Assembly (NCBI RefSeq): GCF_024199795.1
Contig: NZ_JANADK010000001.1
Span: 1,488,001 to 1,552,000, forward strand
Source of the DNA: Bradyrhizobium sp. CCGB01
GTDB lineage: Bacteria > Pseudomonadota > Alphaproteobacteria > Rhizobiales > Xanthobacteraceae
DNA length: 64,000 nt
Direction: 5' to 3'
Position numbers and translations under genes: made by a program
In this document: one piece after another, positions 1 through 9,091 of the stretch
Position numbering within the stretch: the stretch's first letter is position 1
How the letters are laid out: each line of letters starts with the position of its first letter
The notes under the pieces: generated by a model
Database searches by the model: none
The model's input: the letters and a program-made list of their open reading frames with translations, nothing else
Told to the model about the DNA's origin: nothing

Positions 1-1
1 C

Positions 2-1045
2 ACCCCCGGCAACATCCATCCGCAGAGCCTGGTCGAGATGTCGCTCGGCGTCGCCATCGGCGCGCTGACCTTCACCGGCTCGGTGATCGCGTTCCTGAAG
101 CTGTCCGCGCGCATGAGCGGCGCGCCGATCATCCTGCCGTTCCGCCACGCCATCAACATCGTCCTCGCTATCCTGCTGGTCGTGTTCATCGTCGGCCTCG
201 TGCTGAGCGGCAGCGCGTTCGACTTCTGGATGATCGTCATCCTCGCGCTGGCGCTCGGCGTGCTCATGATCATCCCGATCGGCGGCGCCGACATGCCGGT
301 CGTGATCTCGATGCTCAACTCCTACTCTGGCTGGGCCGCCGCGGGCATCGGCTTCACGCTCGGCAATTCCGCGCTGATCATCACCGGCGCGCTGGTCGGC
401 TCGTCGGGTGCGATCCTGTCCTACATCATGTGCCACGCGATGAACCGGTCCTTCATCTCGGTCATCCTCGGCGGCTTCGGCGGCGAGACCGCGGCGGCGG
501 GCGGTGGCGGCGGCGAGCAGAAGCCCGCCAAGCTCGGCTCGGCCGACGACGCCGCCTTCATCATGAAGAACGCGCAGAAGGTCATCATCGTGCCCGGCTA
601 CGGCATGGCGGTGGCGCAGGCCCAGCACGCGCTGCGTGAAATGGGCGACATCCTGAAGAAGGAAGGCGTCGAGGTGAAGTACGCCATTCATCCGGTCGCC
701 GGCCGCATGCCCGGCCACATGAACGTGCTGCTCGCCGAAGCCAACGTCCCTTACGACGAGGTGTTCGAGCTCGAGGACATCAACTCCGAATTCGCGCAGG
801 CCGACATCGCCTTCGTGATCGGCGCCAACGACGTCACCAACCCGGCGGCCGAAGAGGACAAGACCTCGCCGATCTACGGCATGCCCGTCCTCCAGGTCTG
901 GAAGGCCGGCACCGTGATGTTCATCAAGCGCTCGCTCGCCTCGGGCTATGCCGGTATCGACAATCCGCTATTCTATCGCGACAACACCATGATGCTGCTC
1001 GGCGACGCCAAGAAGGTCACCGAGAACATCGTCAAGGCGATGTAG
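2..1045 (+). CDS. pntB: NAD(P) transhydrogenase subunit beta, C-terminal part (5' end outside window)
   Basis: Membrane and NADP-binding part of the proton-translocating transhydrogenase, which uses the proton gradient to transfer hydride from NADH to NADP+. The reading frame is already open at base 2, so the N-terminus lies left of the window; about 347 codons are visible. The visible N-terminal half has several hydrophobic helices (for example the VVFIVGLVLSG and WMIVILALALGVLMIIP segments). A Gly-rich linker follows, then the soluble NADP domain III with the motifs GYGMAVAQAQ, AGRMPGHMNVLLAEANVPYD, GANDVTNPAA and MPVLQVWKA, all diagnostic of PntB. The stop is at 1043-1045. The alpha-subunit genes would be expected further left. 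Confidence 0.95.
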   Translation, partial: TPGNIHPQSLVEMSLGVAIGALTFTGSVIAFLKLSARMSGAPIILPFRHAINIVLAILLVVFIVGLVLSGSAFDFWMIVILALALGVLMIIPIGGADMPVVISMLNSYSGWAAAGIGFTLGNSALIITGALVGSSGAILSYIMCHAMNRSFISVILGGFGGETAAAGGGGGEQKPAKLGSADDAAFIMKNAQKVIIVPGYGMAVAQAQHALREMGDILKKEGVEVKYAIHPVAGRMPGHMNVLLAEANVPYDEVFELEDINSEFAQADIAFVIGANDVTNPAAEEDKTSPIYGMPVLQVWKAGTVMFIKRSLASGYAGIDNPLFYRDNTMMLLGDAKKVTENIVKAM

Positions 1046-1070
1046 GGCGAGAAGGCGAGCGGACCTGGCC

Positions 1071-1235
1071 ATGAACAAGGAGTGGCACCGGTCCCATCGC
1101 ATGCCACACAAGGCGACGCGCGAGCAGCGCGTCGCTTGGCACAGAGCCCATGCCGAAGCGTGCGGCTGCCGCGAGATTCCCTTGAGCATCCGTGCCGACG
1201 TCCTCAAATTGCTCGAGAGTCGTCGCAAGCCCTGA
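1071..1235 (+). CDS. Small conserved-looking 54-residue protein with CGC motif
   Basis: A 54-codon ATG frame sits between pntB and the hydrolase gene, 25 bp after the pntB stop. The product is rich in His, Arg and Trp, begins MNKEWHRSHRMPHKATREQR and carries a central AEACGCREIP segment with two Cys residues. I recall short bacterial proteins with the same pattern (KEWHR, then MP, then WH..HA..CGCRPIP), so I think this is a real gene. The function is unknown; the CxC and clustered His could bind metal, which is inference. No strong ribosome-binding site is visible, so it may be translated together with pntB. Confidence 0.6.
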   Translation: MNKEWHRSHRMPHKATREQRVAWHRAHAEACGCREIPLSIRADVLKLLESRRKP

Positions 1236-1257
1236 GCTCTGGAATAGCGGGGCCGCG

Positions 1258-2058
1258 ATGACATTCCTGAAATGGACCGCCATCGTTCTTGCGTCCGGCT
1301 ACCTCGCCGGTCTCGTCCTGCTGTTCGTGAAGCAGCGCAGCATGCTGTTTCCGATCCCGACCGCCGAGCGCACGGCACCTTCCGCGGCGGGATTTCCACA
1401 AGCCGAGGAGCACGTCCTGACGACGTCGGACGGCGAGAAGGTCATCGTCTGGCACGTTCCGCCACAGCCGGGTCGTGCCGTCATCCTGTTCTTCCATGGC
1501 AATGGCGATTCTCTCGCGGGCCTCGCTGGCCGCTTCAGGGACATCACGGCCGACGGCACCGGCCTCGTCGCGCTGTCCTATCGCGGCTATGCGGGCTCCA
1601 GCGGTGCGCCGAGCGAAGACGGCCTGCTGCGGGATGGCGCGGCCGCCTATTCATTCGCGACGGCACGCTATGATCCCCAGCGGATCGTTGCGTGGGGCTT
1701 CTCGCTCGGCACCGGCGTTGCGGTTGCGATCGCGTCCGGGCACCCGGTCGGAAAGCTGATCCTCGAGGCGCCCTATACGTCGATCGCCGACGTCGCCGCC
1801 GCGCATTTCTGGTTCGCTCCGGTCCGGCTCCTGATCCGCGACCCCTTCCACTCGGATGAGCGCATCGCTCGCGTCACGGCACCGCTCCTGATCGTCCACG
1901 GTGCACGGGACCAGACCATCCCGATTGCATTCGGCGAGCAGCTGTTTGCGCTGGCGCACGAGCCGAAGCAGTTCGTTCGGATCCCCGGCGGCGGGCACGA
2001 CGATCTCGGCAACTTTGGCATCGCCGAGACGGCGCGGCAGTTCATCAACGGCTCCTGA
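1258..2058 (+). CDS. Alpha/beta hydrolase, membrane-anchored
   Basis: Serine hydrolase of the BEM46/YfhR type, 266 residues. The ATG at 1258 is chosen because it starts directly with a hydrophobic anchor (FLKWTAIVLASGYLAGLVLLF), which this family has; an upstream in-frame start at 1192 would add 22 residues overlapping the small gene. The catalytic triad is recognisable: nucleophile Ser in GFSLGTG, Asp in the HGARDQTIP segment, and His in GGGHDDL near the C-terminus. HGNGDS is the oxyanion strand. The substrate is unknown. The gene stands alone, with the antiporter gene 60 bp downstream. Confidence 0.85.
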   Translation: MTFLKWTAIVLASGYLAGLVLLFVKQRSMLFPIPTAERTAPSAAGFPQAEEHVLTTSDGEKVIVWHVPPQPGRAVILFFHGNGDSLAGLAGRFRDITADGTGLVALSYRGYAGSSGAPSEDGLLRDGAAAYSFATARYDPQRIVAWGFSLGTGVAVAIASGHPVGKLILEAPYTSIADVAAAHFWFAPVRLLIRDPFHSDERIARVTAPLLIVHGARDQTIPIAFGEQLFALAHEPKQFVRIPGGGHDDLGNFGIAETARQFINGS

Positions 2059-2118
2059 GGGCTGACGGGCGCGATCTTCTCGCGCATAATCGGTCTGTCA
2101 CTTGAAGGAATCGCCTGC

Positions 2119-3216
2119 ATGAGCGCACACGGACCGATGCCGCGGTCGTCATGGATCTTCCCCGCTCTGGCGGTGCTGCTGTTCCTGATCGTGACCGCGA
2201 CCGGCTACGGCTTCACCCTGTCGGCCAGCGGCGGCCTGTTCGCGATCGTGCTCCTTGTGATCCTGTTCGGCACCGTGTTCGCGGCCGTCCATCACTCCGA
2301 GGTGATCGCGGAGCGCATCGGCGAGCCCTACGGCACGCTGCTGCTCACACTGGCGGTGACCATCATCGAGGTCGCGCTGATCACCACGATCATGCTGGGC
2401 GACAAGCCGGCGCCGGAGCTCGCGCGCGACACCGTGTTCGCGGTCGTGATGATCGTCTGCAATGGCCTCGTCGGCCTCTGCGTCTTCATCGGCGGCATGC
2501 GCTACCGCGAGCAGGGTTTTCAGGTCTCGGGCGCCAACGTCTATCTCAGCGTGCTGATGGCAATGGCAACCATCACGCTGATCATGCCCAACTACACGCT
2601 GACGACGCCGGGCCCGATGTATTCGACACTCCAGCTCGGCTTCGTCGATCTCGTGACGATCGTGCTCTACGGCGTATTCCTCTACACCCAGATCGTCCTG
2701 CACAAGGATTACTTCGTCCACGACCGGGCGGACAGCGAGGGCGGGGAGGCGCACCTGTCGGGGAGGATGCTGGCGCTCAGCGTCGCGCTGCTGCTGGTCT
2801 CGCTGCTCGCCGTCGTTCTCCTCGCCAAGAAGTTCTCGCTGGTGGTCGATGCTGTCGCAGTCCAGATCGGCGCTCCCCCGGCGTTCGCGGGCCTGCTGGT
2901 CGCCCTCCTGATCCTGATGCCGGAGGGGGTCTCCGCGATCGCTGCGGCCCGAAAGAACGATCTCCAGAAGAGCATCAATCTGGCGCTCGGTTCCTCGCTC
3001 GCAACCATCGGCCTGACCATTCCGGCGGTCGGGCTCGCCACCTACGCGCTCGACCAGCCGCTCGTGCTCGGCCTCAATCCCCAGAACACGGCACTATTGT
3101 TCCTGACATTCTTGTTGAGCATGCTGACTTTCGGCACGGGCAGGACGAACGTCCTGTTCGGGCTGGTCCATATGGTGGTATTTGCCGTCTACGTGTTCAT
3201 GGTTTTCGTGCCCTGA
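2119..3216 (+). CDS. Ca2+:H+ antiporter, ChaA-like
   Basis: Integral membrane cation/proton exchanger of the CaCA superfamily, 365 residues, close to the usual length of ChaA. There are about eleven hydrophobic segments. The two acidic ion-binding motifs of the family are present: the first repeat has TIIEVALITTIML (Glu in the alpha-1 repeat) and the second has LILMPEGVSAI (Glu in the alpha-2 repeat). The cytoplasmic loop around residues 195-215 is hydrophilic (DRADSEGGEAH). The ATG at 2119 follows an AAGGA at 2104-2108. Family membership is clear; whether it moves Ca2+, Na+ or K+ cannot be read from the sequence. Confidence 0.88.
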   Translation: MSAHGPMPRSSWIFPALAVLLFLIVTATGYGFTLSASGGLFAIVLLVILFGTVFAAVHHSEVIAERIGEPYGTLLLTLAVTIIEVALITTIMLGDKPAPELARDTVFAVVMIVCNGLVGLCVFIGGMRYREQGFQVSGANVYLSVLMAMATITLIMPNYTLTTPGPMYSTLQLGFVDLVTIVLYGVFLYTQIVLHKDYFVHDRADSEGGEAHLSGRMLALSVALLLVSLLAVVLLAKKFSLVVDAVAVQIGAPPAFAGLLVALLILMPEGVSAIAAARKNDLQKSINLALGSSLATIGLTIPAVGLATYALDQPLVLGLNPQNTALLFLTFLLSMLTFGTGRTNVLFGLVHMVVFAVYVFMVFVP

Positions 3217-3244
3217 GGCACGATTCCCCCCAGGAGAGATTCCG

Positions 3245-3529
3245 ATGCTTGCCGCCAGGTCCGAGGTTCAGATCGACAACGAAGAGGTCCGGGTGACCGA
3301 ATGGCGGCTCGCCCCGGGCAGCGCGACCGGGCACCACACCCACGGCATGGACTATGTCATTGTTCCCGTCGTCGCCGGCGAGATGACCATCGTGGCGCCC
3401 GGCGGCGAGCGTTCCAAGGCGCAGCTGGCGGCTGGAAAATCCTATTTCCGCAAGGCCGGGGTCCAACATGACGTACTTAACGAAACCTCAACCGAGATCG
3501 TGTTCCTTGAGATCGAGCTGAAGCCGTAA
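3245..3529 (+). CDS. Small cupin-domain protein
   Basis: A 94-residue single-domain cupin. The ATG at 3245 is preceded by CAGGAGAG, a good ribosome-binding site; a longer in-frame start at 3182 would overlap the antiporter gene. The metal-binding cupin signature is visible as GHHTHGMDYVIVPVVAGEM, with His-x-His and the following beta strands, then GKSYFRKAGVQHDVLNE with the second-motif His. Small cupins of this kind have many roles (isomerases, dioxygenases, sensors), so no specific reaction is assigned. It lies 28 bp downstream of the antiporter gene and could be cotranscribed. Confidence 0.8.
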   Translation: MLAARSEVQIDNEEVRVTEWRLAPGSATGHHTHGMDYVIVPVVAGEMTIVAPGGERSKAQLAAGKSYFRKAGVQHDVLNETSTEIVFLEIELKP

Positions 3530-3625
3530 GGCGAGCCGGTTACCCTTTGCCATCGATCCGTCGCAGTTGATCCCTTACAATGCCCCAAAGTTCCCGCATC
3601 TGATCGCGCGGGGAGTGGCCGAGAA

Positions 3626-4534
3626 ATGCTGAAATACTTCGCTAAAATCTCGATGGATATTTTCCCCTCGGTGCTCGCGACGATCATCGGGGCGTACATC
3701 GTTAACCACTACATCAACGCCAAGCCGGCGGCCGATGCCCCCGCGGCCGTGGTGGCGCCTGCCGAGGCCGGCAAGGACGCCAAGCCGGCGGATACCGCCA
3801 ACCTCCCCGCACCCGGCGTCAAGGCCAAGGGTGTCTCAGAGAAGAACGTGACCGAGAAGGCGGCGGTCGAGAAACCCGCCGACAAGTCCGAGGCCAAGGC
3901 TGCGGACACCAAGGCTGCGGACACCAAGGCTGCGGACGTTGCGCCCGCCGAGACCACTTCGCACGGCCGCCCGGCGGCGCGTGAGAAGGCCGCCGCCAAG
4001 GCGCCCCCGGCAGCCACCGCTCCGGTGGTCGAGGCCAATTCGGCGTCGGCTTCCCCGGCTGCGACCCCCGACGCCAACGACCTCGCGCGCGCCGCCATCG
4101 AGCGCCTGCGCAAGTCGCCTGAGGGCAAGGCCGCCGAGGCCAGATCTTCCGAGACCAAATCGGCCGAGCGATCGCCGGAGCCTGCCGTCCGGGAGGCCGC
4201 CCGCGCCCCGGAGGCGCCGCGCGTCATCAGCACGGATCCGGCCACGGTGCGTCCGTTGCCGCCGCCGATCACGGTGTCGACGCCTTCAACCGAGGCCTAT
4301 GGCAACAACGGTTCGTCGCCGTCCTACACGGCCTCGGTCGGCAATGACGATCCGAACCGGATGACGCCGCCGGCAGACATTCCGGTCCCGATGATCGCGC
4401 CGCCGCTCGATCTGCGCGCCGATGCCGGTGGCGCCATGCCGCGGCCGAAGAAGACCAACGTGGCTGACGAGATGCTGTCGGGCATGAAGTCGATGTTCCA
4501 CTCGGTCCTGCCGAAGAACTCCACCCCCGATTAA
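3626..4534 (+). CDS. Ala/Pro/Lys-rich single-pass membrane protein of unknown function
   Basis: A 302-residue protein with one N-terminal hydrophobic segment (SMDIFPSVLATIIGAYIVNHYI, about residues 8-30), then a long low-complexity region rich in Ala, Lys, Glu and Pro. That region has short internal repeats: AADTKAADTKAAD around residues 95-105, encoded by near-identical 15-bp units at 3900-3938. The C-terminal 40 residues (MPRPKKTNVADEMLSGMKSMFHSVLPKN) are less repetitive and look conserved. It resembles Bradyrhizobium proteins annotated only as hypothetical. The topology suggests an inner-membrane anchor with a periplasmic extension. No function is assigned. Confidence 0.75.
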   Translation: MLKYFAKISMDIFPSVLATIIGAYIVNHYINAKPAADAPAAVVAPAEAGKDAKPADTANLPAPGVKAKGVSEKNVTEKAAVEKPADKSEAKAADTKAADTKAADVAPAETTSHGRPAAREKAAAKAPPAATAPVVEANSASASPAATPDANDLARAAIERLRKSPEGKAAEARSSETKSAERSPEPAVREAARAPEAPRVISTDPATVRPLPPPITVSTPSTEAYGNNGSSPSYTASVGNDDPNRMTPPADIPVPMIAPPLDLRADAGGAMPRPKKTNVADEMLSGMKSMFHSVLPKNSTPD

Positions 4535-4554
4535 GACCGGTAGCTGCCGCGCCG

Positions 4555-5208
4555 TCAGCCGCCGACGCGGGCGAGGCCGCTGCGGGCGGCATCGTCGCGT
4601 GGACGCAGCGCGACCGCCTTGTTGTAGGACGCCGCCGCCTTAGCCTTGTCACCCAGCCGCTCGTAGGCCTGTCCCCGTGCGGTCCACACCAGTGCATTGT
4701 GCGGATCGGCCTCGGAGGCCTCATCGAGATCGGCTGCCGCTTCCTTGATCTTGCCGAGGGCGAGATAGCTGGCGGCGCGGCCGAGCAGCGGCTCGACCTT
4801 CTGCGGATTGAGCCCGTTGGCGGCGCTGAAATCGGCGATGGCGAAGTTGTGCTCGTTGTTGCCCTGGTAGATCAGCGCGCGGCCATAGAGCGCCTGCGCA
4901 TTGTAGGGATCGAGCGCGACGGCCCGGTTGAACTCGTCCAGCGCGCCGGCTGTCTCCCCCGACTTCGCCAGGGCCTGGCCTTTTGCGGTGTGCGCCTGGG
5001 CCTCGCTGACACTCGCGGCACTGACGGCACTGTCGGAGGGAGCGGCGGCCGCCTTGGGTGCCTCCTGCGGCTTCTCCTTCTCCGGCATCAGGGAGCCCAG
5101 GTCGAAGGAGCAGCTGCACAGCACGATCCCCATCAAACCGAGCGCGAGCGGCTGTCGCCAGATCGGGCGCAGCCGCGCCAAGCTGCGCTCGGGGAAAGGG
5201 GAGGCCAT
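4555..5208 (-). CDS. Tetratricopeptide-repeat lipoprotein
   Basis: A 217-residue protein. The N-terminal signal ends in GIVLCSCSF, which fits a lipobox with Cys34 or so as the lipidated residue. A spacer rich in Ala, Lys and Glu follows, then about four TPR units: AHTAKGQALAKSGETAGALDEFNRAVALDPYN, AQALYGRALIYQGNNEHNFAIADFSAANGLNP, then the LLGRAASYLALGKIKEAAADLDEASEADP and VWTARGQAYERLGDKAKAAASYNKAVALRP units. The role is probably that of a scaffold in the envelope, as for NlpI/PilF-like lipoproteins; no partner can be named. It is convergent with the preceding gene, with only 20 bp between the stops. Confidence 0.85.
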   Translation of the reverse strand: MASPFPERSLARLRPIWRQPLALGLMGIVLCSCSFDLGSLMPEKEKPQEAPKAAAAPSDSAVSAASVSEAQAHTAKGQALAKSGETAGALDEFNRAVALDPYNAQALYGRALIYQGNNEHNFAIADFSAANGLNPQKVEPLLGRAASYLALGKIKEAAADLDEASEADPHNALVWTARGQAYERLGDKAKAAASYNKAVALRPRDDAARSGLARVGG

Positions 5209-5281
5209 CTACGGTTCGCTCGCGCTGGTGCCGCATCGGTAGTGCCCCCGTCCCAGAGAAGGCACCGCTCACAAAACAATA

Positions 5282-5302
5282 ACGCGGGCCAAGGGCCCGC
5301 GT
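5282..5302 (-). terminator. Intrinsic terminator of rpsU
   Basis: Perfect 9-bp GC-rich stem (5282-5290 with 5294-5302) and a 3-nt loop. Read on the minus strand it is followed by TATTGTTTTG, a T-rich tract. It lies 34 bp past the rpsU stop, in the right orientation. Confidence 0.85.
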
Positions 5303-5335
5303 CATCGAAAACTCAAGTCTTGCAGAGAGACAAGA

Positions 5336-5632
5336 TCAGCGCGGTCCGCGCGGACCTGCGCCCGGGCCGCCGCGGCCGCCACGATCACCGCCGGGACCGG
5401 CGCCGAACACCGGCTTCGGCTTCATCGGCAGCAGGCCTTCACGCTGCAGCTTCTTGCGGGCCAGCTTGCGCGCACGGCGCACGGCCTCGGCCTTTTCACG
5501 GGCCTTCTTCTCGGAGGGCTTCTCGTAATGACCGCGGAGCTTCATCTCGCGGAAAATGCCTTCGCGCTGCATCTTCTTCTTCAGCGCCTTGAGGGCTTGG
5601 TCGACATTGTTATCGCGAACGAGAACCTGCAC
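5336..5632 (-). CDS. rpsU: 30S ribosomal protein S21
   Basis: A 98-residue protein beginning [20 protein letters not shown], the S21 signature, with a basic helical middle ([25 protein letters not shown]). The C-terminal 30 residues form a Gly/Pro/Arg-rich tail ([17 protein letters not shown]); such an extension is typical of alphaproteobacterial S21 and absent from the 71-residue E. coli protein. S21 sits near the 3' end of 16S rRNA and assists initiation. It is a monocistronic gene with a clear terminator at 5282-5302. Confidence 0.96.
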   Translation of the reverse strand: MQVLVRDNNVDQALKALKKKMQREGIFREMKLRGHYEKPSEKKAREKAEAVRRARKLARKKLQREGLLPMKPKPVFGAGPGGDRGGRGGPGAGPRGPR

Positions 5633-5895
5633 GCGGCATCCTCTTCAGTGGATCGGATTTGAATTCTGGTAAGTCAAAGGGGATGGCGAAACGCGCAAGC
5701 CCTTAACCTTGAGGGCGCGGATGTATCAGACAAAACCCGCGATGTCCACCTGCCAAGCAGGTTTTCGGGCCAAGTTCAGCCATTAAATGCGGCGAAAATA
5801 CCTCTGGACGGCCCCGATTTGGGTGGTTTAGCGCCAAGGTCGGGGCAGTTCCCGGAGCTTAGCTCCGGAAATCCAGGAATCAGGGGAGACGCCAC

Positions 5896-6618
5896 ATGGA
5901 TATGAAGAAATACGCTGCCGAGGCGATCGGCACATTCTGGCTCACATTCGCAGGCTGCGGCAGTGCGGTGATCGCCGCCGGCTTCCCGCAGGTCGGGATC
6001 GGCCTGGTCGGCGTGTCCCTGGCGTTCGGCTTGAGCGTCGTCACCATGGCCTACGCGATTGGGCACATCTCGGGCTGCCACCTCAACCCGGCCGTCACCG
6101 TCGGGCTTGCCGCCGGCGGGCGCTTCCCGGCAGGACAGATCCTGCCTTACGTGATCGCGCAGGTCTGCGGCGCGATCGTCGCCGCCCAGTTGCTCTATGT
6201 GATCGCCAGCGGCGCGCCCGGTTTCGACGTTACCAAGGGCTTTGCCTCGAACGGCTATGATGCGCATTCGCCCGGCCAGTACAGCATGGTCGCCTGCTTC
6301 GTCACCGAGGTGGTGATGACCATGATGTTCCTGTTCATCATCATGGGCGCCACCCATGGCCGCGCGCCTGCGGGCTTTGCCCCGCTCGCGATCGGGCTCG
6401 CGCTGGTGATGATCCATCTCGTCAGCATCCCCGTCACCAACACCTCGGTGAACCCGGCGCGCAGCACGGGGCCCGCGCTGTTCGTCGGCGGCTGGGCGCT
6501 GTCGCAGCTCTGGATGTTCTGGGTCGCACCGCTGATCGGCGGCGCGCTGGGCGGGGTGATCTATCGCTGGCTCAGCGAGGAGCCTTCGGGCGTCGTCGCG
6601 GGCGCGAAGACGGCCTGA
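5896..6618 (+). CDS. aqpZ: Aquaporin Z
   Basis: Water channel of the MIP family, 240 residues with six transmembrane helices. Both NPA boxes are present: HLNPAVTVG (about residues 61-69) and [10 protein letters not shown] (about 185-194). The selectivity-filter Arg follows the second NPA (NPARS), and the narrow-pore pattern with Phe in helix 2 and His in helix 5 fits a water-specific AqpZ rather than a glycerol facilitator. The ATG is preceded by GGGGAG. A small hairpin (7-bp stem, 5852-5868) lies in the presumed 5' leader. The gene is convergent with purK. Confidence 0.93.
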   Translation: MDMKKYAAEAIGTFWLTFAGCGSAVIAAGFPQVGIGLVGVSLAFGLSVVTMAYAIGHISGCHLNPAVTVGLAAGGRFPAGQILPYVIAQVCGAIVAAQLLYVIASGAPGFDVTKGFASNGYDAHSPGQYSMVACFVTEVVMTMMFLFIIMGATHGRAPAGFAPLAIGLALVMIHLVSIPVTNTSVNPARSTGPALFVGGWALSQLWMFWVAPLIGGALGGVIYRWLSEEPSGVVAGAKTA

Positions 6619-6625
6619 TCGAAAG

Positions 6626-6655
6626 GCGGGATCGCAGCATGCGCCGCGGTCCCGC
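6626..6655. terminator. Possible bidirectional hairpin between aqpZ and purK
   Basis: 10-bp GC-rich stem with one G-T pair (6626-6635 with 6646-6655) and a 10-nt loop, between the convergent aqpZ and purK stops. There is no long T tract, so the terminator role is inferred from position. Confidence 0.4.
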
Positions 6656-7761
6656 TACTTGCCCTTCGCCGGCCTGACTTCGGTGACGTGGCCCATCTTG
6701 CGGCCGGGGCGCGGGGTGCCCTTGCCGTAGATGTGCACGGTCGCGCCCGGGACGGTCAGCCACTTCTCGTAATCGTTGATCTCGTCGCCGATCAGATTGG
6801 TCATGGTGACGGTTTCGCCGTGGCGCACGGGCTTGCCGAGCGGCCAGCCGGCAATGGCGCGGATGTGCTGCTCGAATTGCGAGACCGAGGCGCCGTCGAG
6901 GGTCCAGTGCCCGGAATTGTGCACGCGCGGGGCGATCTCGTTGACCAGCACCTTCGGCCCGGTGCCGTTGGCGAGCACGAACATCTCGACCGCGAGCACG
7001 CCGACATAGTCGAGCGCGCTGGCGATCTTGCCGGCGATGCTGCGGGCCTCCTCGGCCAGCGCATCCGGGATCGGCGCGGGCGCGCGGGATATCTTCAGAA
7101 TGTGGTCGCGGTGCTCGTTCTCGGTGACGTCGAAACATTCGACCTGGCCCGTGGCCGAGCGCGCCGCGATCACGGAAATCTCGCGCTCGTACGGAATGAA
7201 GGCTTCCAGGATCGCCGATTTGGTGGCGAGGCTGGTCCACACCTTGGCGATGTCGTCGCCCTCGCGGATGATGGCCTGGCCCTTGCCGTCATAGCCGAAG
7301 CGGCGGGTCTTGAGCACGGCCGGAAGGCCGATCCTGACGATGGCCTCACGCAACGAAGCCACCGAGGTGACGTCGGCGTAAGCGGCCGTGCCGATGCCGA
7401 GCCGTGTGACAAAATCCTTCTCGGCGAGCCGGTCCTGGGTGGTCTCGAGGATCTTGCGGTTGGGCAGCACCGGGCGGCGCGCGTCCAGCACCATCGCGGC
7501 GGCAGACGGCACGTTCTCGAATTCGTAGGTGATGACATCGACGTCGTTGGCGAACAGCTCGAGTGCTTCGACGTCGGCATATTCGGCGCAGGTCGCGTTC
7601 AGCACGACGTCGAAGGCGGGCGAGTCCGGGTCGGGCGAGAAGACCTGGCAGCGCAGGCCGAGCCGCGCCGCAGCCATGGCCAGCATCCGCCCCAATTGTC
7701 CGCCGCCGAGGATTCCGATGGTGTCGCCGGGCTTCAGCGTCACCTGCTTTGCGTCAGTCAC
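6655..7761 (-). CDS. purK: 5-(carboxyamino)imidazole ribonucleotide synthase
   Basis: ATP-grasp enzyme that converts AIR, bicarbonate and ATP to N5-CAIR in purine synthesis. It has 368 residues, normal for PurK. The N-terminal nucleotide-fold motif [16 protein letters not shown] is diagnostic; the ATP-grasp part includes [16 protein letters not shown] and the C-terminal metal/ATP site [17 protein letters not shown]. The start codon overlaps the purE stop by 4 bp, so the two are translationally coupled. Confidence is high. Confidence 0.97.
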   Translation of the reverse strand: MTDAKQVTLKPGDTIGILGGGQLGRMLAMAAARLGLRCQVFSPDPDSPAFDVVLNATCAEYADVEALELFANDVDVITYEFENVPSAAAMVLDARRPVLPNRKILETTQDRLAEKDFVTRLGIGTAAYADVTSVASLREAIVRIGLPAVLKTRRFGYDGKGQAIIREGDDIAKVWTSLATKSAILEAFIPYEREISVIAARSATGQVECFDVTENEHRDHILKISRAPAPIPDALAEEARSIAGKIASALDYVGVLAVEMFVLANGTGPKVLVNEIAPRVHNSGHWTLDGASVSQFEQHIRAIAGWPLGKPVRHGETVTMTNLIGDEINDYEKWLTVPGATVHIYGKGTPRPGRKMGHVTEVRPAKGK

Positions 7762-8246
7762 GCCTTGTCCTCCGGGCGCTCGGCAACCGCCTCGGTCTGC
7801 GCCTTGCGCCAGGCGACAAGGCGGTCGGACAGGGCCGGGTCGGACAATGCGAGCACTGAAGCCGCAAGCAGCGCCGCGTTGATCGCGCCGGCCTTGCCGA
7901 TGGCGAGGGTGCCGACCGGGATTCCTGCAGGCATCTGCACGATCGAATAGAGCGAATCGATGCCCTTCAGCGTCCTCGATTCGACGGGAACGCCGAGCAC
8001 GGGCAGTTCCGTCAGCGCCGCCGCCATGCCGGGCAGATGCGCAGCGCCACCCGCGCCGGCGATGATGACCTTGTAGCCCGCGGCCTTGGCGCCCTTGGCG
8101 AATGCAAACAGCCGGTCGGGGGTGCGGTGTGCCGAAACGATGCGGGTCTCGGCGGCAACGCCGAGCGCTGCGAGCGTGTCGGCGGCATGCCGCATCGTCT
8201 CCCAGTCCGACTGGCTTCCCATGATGATGGCGATAGGCGCGGTCAT
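7758..8246 (-). CDS. purE: N5-CAIR mutase
   Basis: Class I PurE, 162 residues, which converts N5-CAIR to CAIR, the step after PurK. Motifs: [15 protein letters not shown] (substrate phosphate loop), [10 protein letters not shown] with the catalytic His, and [12 protein letters not shown]. It is the first gene of the purEK operon. The intergenic region to the divergent GGDEF gene is only 87 bp, so the two promoters are back to back. Confidence 0.97.
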   Translation of the reverse strand: MTAPIAIIMGSQSDWETMRHAADTLAALGVAAETRIVSAHRTPDRLFAFAKGAKAAGYKVIIAGAGGAAHLPGMAAALTELPVLGVPVESRTLKGIDSLYSIVQMPAGIPVGTLAIGKAGAINAALLAASVLALSDPALSDRLVAWRKAQTEAVAERPEDKA

Positions 8247-8333
8247 GACGTCAATTGTGCTCGGAAAACAGAAAGATAGGCCAGATTAACGGTTCCGGCC
8301 GGTGGCTCGCAAGGCGGTGGCAAGGAGAAGGGA

Positions 8334-9089
8334 ATGCACTATCCTGTCTTGGTGAATCCCCGCAAGCCTTCATTGAGCAGGATGCCCATGAAGAAACCAA
8401 AAAGGGCAAGCGCTGCGAAGGCCAAAAAGGGCCGGAAAACCAGCGTCAGCCGATCCAAAGCCGCCTCCAGGCGCCCGGCCAGGCCGGCGCGGCGCGGCGC
8501 GTCGGCCGCCGACGGCGCCAAGGCGACCATCCGTGGCTTGCGGAGCAAGCTCAAGGAGGCGGAGCGGCGGGTCGCGGAACTGGAAGCCGCGGCCGACACC
8601 GATTTCCTGCTCGAGATTCCGAACCGGCGCGGCTTCGAGCGCGAGCTCGCGCGCGCCATCGCCTACATGAAACGCTATCGCGCCAGCGGCGCGCTGATCG
8701 CACTCGACGTCGATCGTCTGAAGCCGATCAACGATTCCTTCGGCCATGCCGCCGGCGACGAGGTGCTCAAGGCGATTGCGGCCACCCTGACGCAGCAGGT
8801 CCGCGCCTCGGACGTGGTCGGCCGGCTTGGCGGCGACGAATTCGCGCTGCTGCTCTGGAATCTCAGCGAGACCGATGCCAAGGCGAAGGCCGCGGCCTTC
8901 GAGCAGGCGATCGACGAATTGTCGTTTAACTTTCGCGGTCAGCACGTGACCGCGGGCGCTTCCGCCGGTGTCGCGCTGCTGGGGGCGCAGTCCGATGCAG
9001 GCCGCGCGCTGGAGGAGGCTGATGCCGCCATGTATGTGCGCAAGGCGCACCGGCGGCACGAGCCGGGGATCAGGCTGGTCAGCAACTGA
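8334..9089 (+). CDS. Soluble diguanylate cyclase (GGDEF domain)
   Basis: A 251-residue protein with a basic, Lys/Arg/Ala-rich N-terminus (about residues 18-60), a short coiled-coil (residues 67-88, IRGLRSKLKEAERRVAELEAA) and a C-terminal GGDEF domain. The active-site GGDEF is at residues 166-170 and the RxxD inhibitory I-site (RASD) at 157-160, exactly five residues before it, so it should make c-di-GMP and be product-inhibited. The ATG at 8334 is chosen because AAGGAG lies 6 bp upstream; in-frame ATGs at 8382 and 8388 lack this. No sensor domain or membrane segment is visible, so the input signal is unknown. Confidence 0.88.
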   Translation: MHYPVLVNPRKPSLSRMPMKKPKRASAAKAKKGRKTSVSRSKAASRRPARPARRGASAADGAKATIRGLRSKLKEAERRVAELEAAADTDFLLEIPNRRGFERELARAIAYMKRYRASGALIALDVDRLKPINDSFGHAAGDEVLKAIAATLTQQVRASDVVGRLGGDEFALLLWNLSETDAKAKAAAFEQAIDELSFNFRGQHVTAGASAGVALLGAQSDAGRALEEADAAMYVRKAHRRHEPGIRLVSN

Positions 9090-9091
9090 TC

